Positions 5,105 to 6,593 of a stretch of DNA of 6,593 bases are shown in pieces. Both the position numbers and the translations under genes were made by a program. This DNA comes from an uncultured Actinomycetes bacterium (GTDB lineage Bacteria; Actinomycetota; Acidimicrobiia; Acidimicrobiales; Microtrichaceae): assembly GCA_903930035.1 (NCBI GenBank), contig CAIYXG010000537.1, positions 1-6,593 of the forward strand, given 5' to 3'. The notes under the pieces were generated by a model. That model worked only from the letters and a program-made list of their open reading frames with translations. It made no database searches and was not told the DNA's origin. Numbering within the stretch: position 1 is the stretch's first letter; each line of letters opens with the position of its first letter.

Positions 5105-6106
5105 ATGGGTGCCTACGTCACCCGCCGGGTGCTGCTGCTGATCCCCACCGTGGTGGGTGCAGTCACCCTGCTGTTCGTCCTGTTCTTCGTCATGCCGGGC
5201 GACCCCGCGCAGCTCATCGCCGGCGGTGGTGACCGCGCGGTCCCCGAGTCGGTCCGGGACCAGATCAAGGCCCGCTACGGCCTCGACCGGCCCATCCCCG
5301 AGCAGTACGTCGCGTACTGGGGCCGTGTCGCCACGGGCGACCTGGGGGAGTCGTTCTCGAGCCGTGAGCCCGTCACCGAGATCATCGCCCGCACGGCGCC
5401 GGCGTCGGCCCGGCTGGCCTTCTGGGCGGTGGTGGTCGAGGCGCTCGTGGGCATCTCGGTCGGCGTCTACTCGGCGGTGCGCAAGTACAGCTTCCTGGAC
5501 ACGTTCGTCACGGTCGGGACGGCGGCCATGGGGGCCGTCCCCGTCTTCGTGCTGGGCTACCTGCTCCAGCAGGCGTTCGGCGTGTTCCCCGCCACGCAGG
5601 GCTGGTCGTTCCGGCTGCCGGTCCAGGGCATCGGTCCCAACGAGTGGGTGCTGGGGGTGTTCCCGGCCAGCTTCGAGCAGTTCACCTACCTGCTGCTGCC
5701 GGCCGTCGTGCTGGCCTCGGTCTCGACCGCCGTGGTGGCCCGCATGACCCGGGCCACCATGCTGGAGGTCGAGAAGGCCGACTTCCTGCGGACCGCCCGG
5801 GCCAAGGGGCTGCGCCGCCGCACGGTGGTCGTGCGCCACGGCGTGCGCAACGCGCTCATCCCGGTGGTCACCCTGATCGGGGTCGACATCGGCGCCCTGG
5901 TCGGCTCCGCGATCCTCACCGAGACCGTCTTCAACTGGCCGGGGATGGGGTCCAAGCTGGCCGAGGCGACCGCCGGGCGCGACCTGCCCGTCATGCTGGG
6001 CCTCACGCTCGTGATCATCCTCGTCTACGCGGTGACCAGCCTGCTGGTCGACCTCTCCTACTCGTGGTTCGACCCGCGCGTGCGGCTGGGGGAGGAGCCG
6101 GCATGA
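5105..6106 (+). CDS. dppB: ABC importer permease, DppB/OppB family
   Basis: One of the two membrane subunits of the peptide-type importer, 333 aa, a normal length. The N-terminus VTRRVLLLIPTVVGAVTLLF followed by MPGDPA is diagnostic. Six membrane segments are visible near residues 9-30, 102-124, 134-157, 193-213, 251-275 and 294-318. The cytoplasmic EAA loop that docks the ATPase lies at about 226-254, with DFLRTARAKGL and RHGVRNALIPV intact. TETVFNWPGMG (272-282) is the usual periplasmic-side motif. The start at 5105 is the only possible one close by, because an in-frame TGA precedes it immediately; it lacks an evident ribosome binding site. The stop overlaps the next permease start as ATGA, indicating translational coupling. 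The symbol reflects the family (DppB) and not a demonstrated substrate. Confidence 0.93.
   Translation: MGAYVTRRVLLLIPTVVGAVTLLFVLFFVMPGDPAQLIAGGGDRAVPESVRDQIKARYGLDRPIPEQYVAYWGRVATGDLGESFSSREPVTEIIARTAPASARLAFWAVVVEALVGISVGVYSAVRKYSFLDTFVTVGTAAMGAVPVFVLGYLLQQAFGVFPATQGWSFRLPVQGIGPNEWVLGVFPASFEQFTYLLLPAVVLASVSTAVVARMTRATMLEVEKADFLRTARAKGLRRRTVVVRHGVRNALIPVVTLIGVDIGALVGSAILTETVFNWPGMGSKLAEATAGRDLPVMLGLTLVIILVYAVTSLLVDLSYSWFDPRVRLGEEPA
6091..6095 (+). promoter_or_regulatory. Ribosome binding site of the second permease gene
   Basis: GGAGG lies 7 nt before the ATG at 6103, inside the last codons of the preceding permease gene. Together with the ATGA overlap it fixes the start of the second permease and shows it is translated in step with the first. 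Confidence 0.7.
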
Positions 6107-6593
6107 CGGACCCCCGCGACGAGATCGAGCTCAGCCCGTTCGGCAACGAGGTCGTCGACCTGCCGGCCACGGCCGTGGGCACCGACCCGCTCCAGGACGC
6201 CCGTCCCGACCTGGCCGCCGGCGACGGTCTCACCGACGTCGCCCCCCACCGGTCCTTCCGCAAGGACGCGTGGGCCCGGTTCCGGCGCAACAAGCTCGCC
6301 ATGGGTGGCCTGGTCGTGGTGGTGCTGCTCGTCCTGGTCGCCCTCTTCGCCCCCCTGATCGCGCCCTACGGGTACGACCAGATCGGCCCCGACCTGCGCG
6401 AGGGGCCGTCGTCGACCCACTGGTTCGGCACCGACAACATCGGCCGGGACGTCTTCAGCCGGGTGGTCTACGGCGCCCGGGTGTCGCTGGTGATCGGCGT
6501 GCTGGCCATCCTGATCGACACCGTGATCGGCGTCACCGCCGGCGCGGTGGCCGCCTGGTACGGCCGTGCCGCCGACACGCTGATCATGCGCAC
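6103..6593 (+). CDS. dppC: ABC importer permease, DppC/OppC family, 3'-partial
   Basis: The second membrane subunit runs off the window after 163 codons. The frame is open to the end. Residues about 51-100 match the OppC N-terminal region: RSFRKDAWARFRRNKLAM, then the first membrane helix (about 66-88, LAPLIAPYG-like end). It continues with the family motif HWFGTDNIGRDVFSRVVYGA (106-125) and a second hydrophobic segment at about 127-150 that begins the transport domain. The EAA loop lies beyond the window. Residues 1-50 form a hydrophilic, acidic cytoplasmic extension (DPRDEIEL, NEVVDL, DARPDL) longer than in many homologues. The start is supported by GGAGG 7 nt upstream and the ATGA overlap with the upstream permease. 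The symbol is family-level. ATPase subunits are expected further downstream. Confidence 0.92.
   Translation, partial: MTDPRDEIELSPFGNEVVDLPATAVGTDPLQDARPDLAAGDGLTDVAPHRSFRKDAWARFRRNKLAMGGLVVVVLLVLVALFAPLIAPYGYDQIGPDLREGPSSTHWFGTDNIGRDVFSRVVYGARVSLVIGVLAILIDTVIGVTAGAVAAWYGRAADTLIMR

Noticed and set aside
4973..5839. 288-codon minus-strand frame over the first permease
   Set aside because: His/Asp/Arg/Gln-rich antisense shadow without a start context or domain; the permease on the plus strand is unambiguous.

Overview
The window looks like chromosomal DNA from a very GC-rich bacterium, most likely an actinomycete-type Gram-positive (Actinomycetota). This rests on the strong G/C third-position bias, a diderm-independent lipoprotein signal on the solute-binding protein, strong GGAGG-type ribosome binding sites and TAnnnT-like -10 boxes. 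It is an inference from composition and style, not from a marker gene. No RNA genes, mobile elements or CRISPR arrays are visible.

Left part (1-2655, +): the 3' portion of a large secreted protein whose 5' end lies before the window. It carries a caspase-fold (clan CD, gingipain/C25-like) cysteine peptidase domain with a His/Cys pair, a proline-rich linker and at least two C-terminal Ig-like beta-sandwich modules. It ends 41 nt from the end of a convergent small gene, and a GC-rich hairpin sits between the two stop codons.

Middle (2697-3116, -): a 139-residue protein that is a single cyclic-nucleotide-binding domain with an intact phosphate-binding cassette and no output domain. It is transcribed divergently from the transporter operon. 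The 201-nt gap between them holds two mirror-image promoter-like elements (GTCAG, exactly 20 nt, TACCGT, one per strand) with a 12-bp perfect palindrome nearly midway.

Right part (3318-6593, +): the start of an oligopeptide/dipeptide-type (SBP_bac_5/DppBC) ABC importer operon. It contains a lipoprotein solute-binding protein (570 aa), a perfect 12-bp intercistronic stem-loop, a DppB-family permease (333 aa), and a DppC-family permease that overlaps it by ATGA and runs off the window end. The ATPase genes expected for such an importer are not in the window and would be expected downstream.

Read together, a secreted protease, a cyclic-nucleotide sensor and a peptide-type importer would fit extracellular protein scavenging. 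Only the importer genes are clearly one transcription unit, so the wider link is inference. The most distinctive items are the paired CxxC motifs in the binding protein, the mirror-image divergent promoter region, and the stand-alone cNMP-binding protein beside a peptide transporter. I see no clear sign of a wholly new system.
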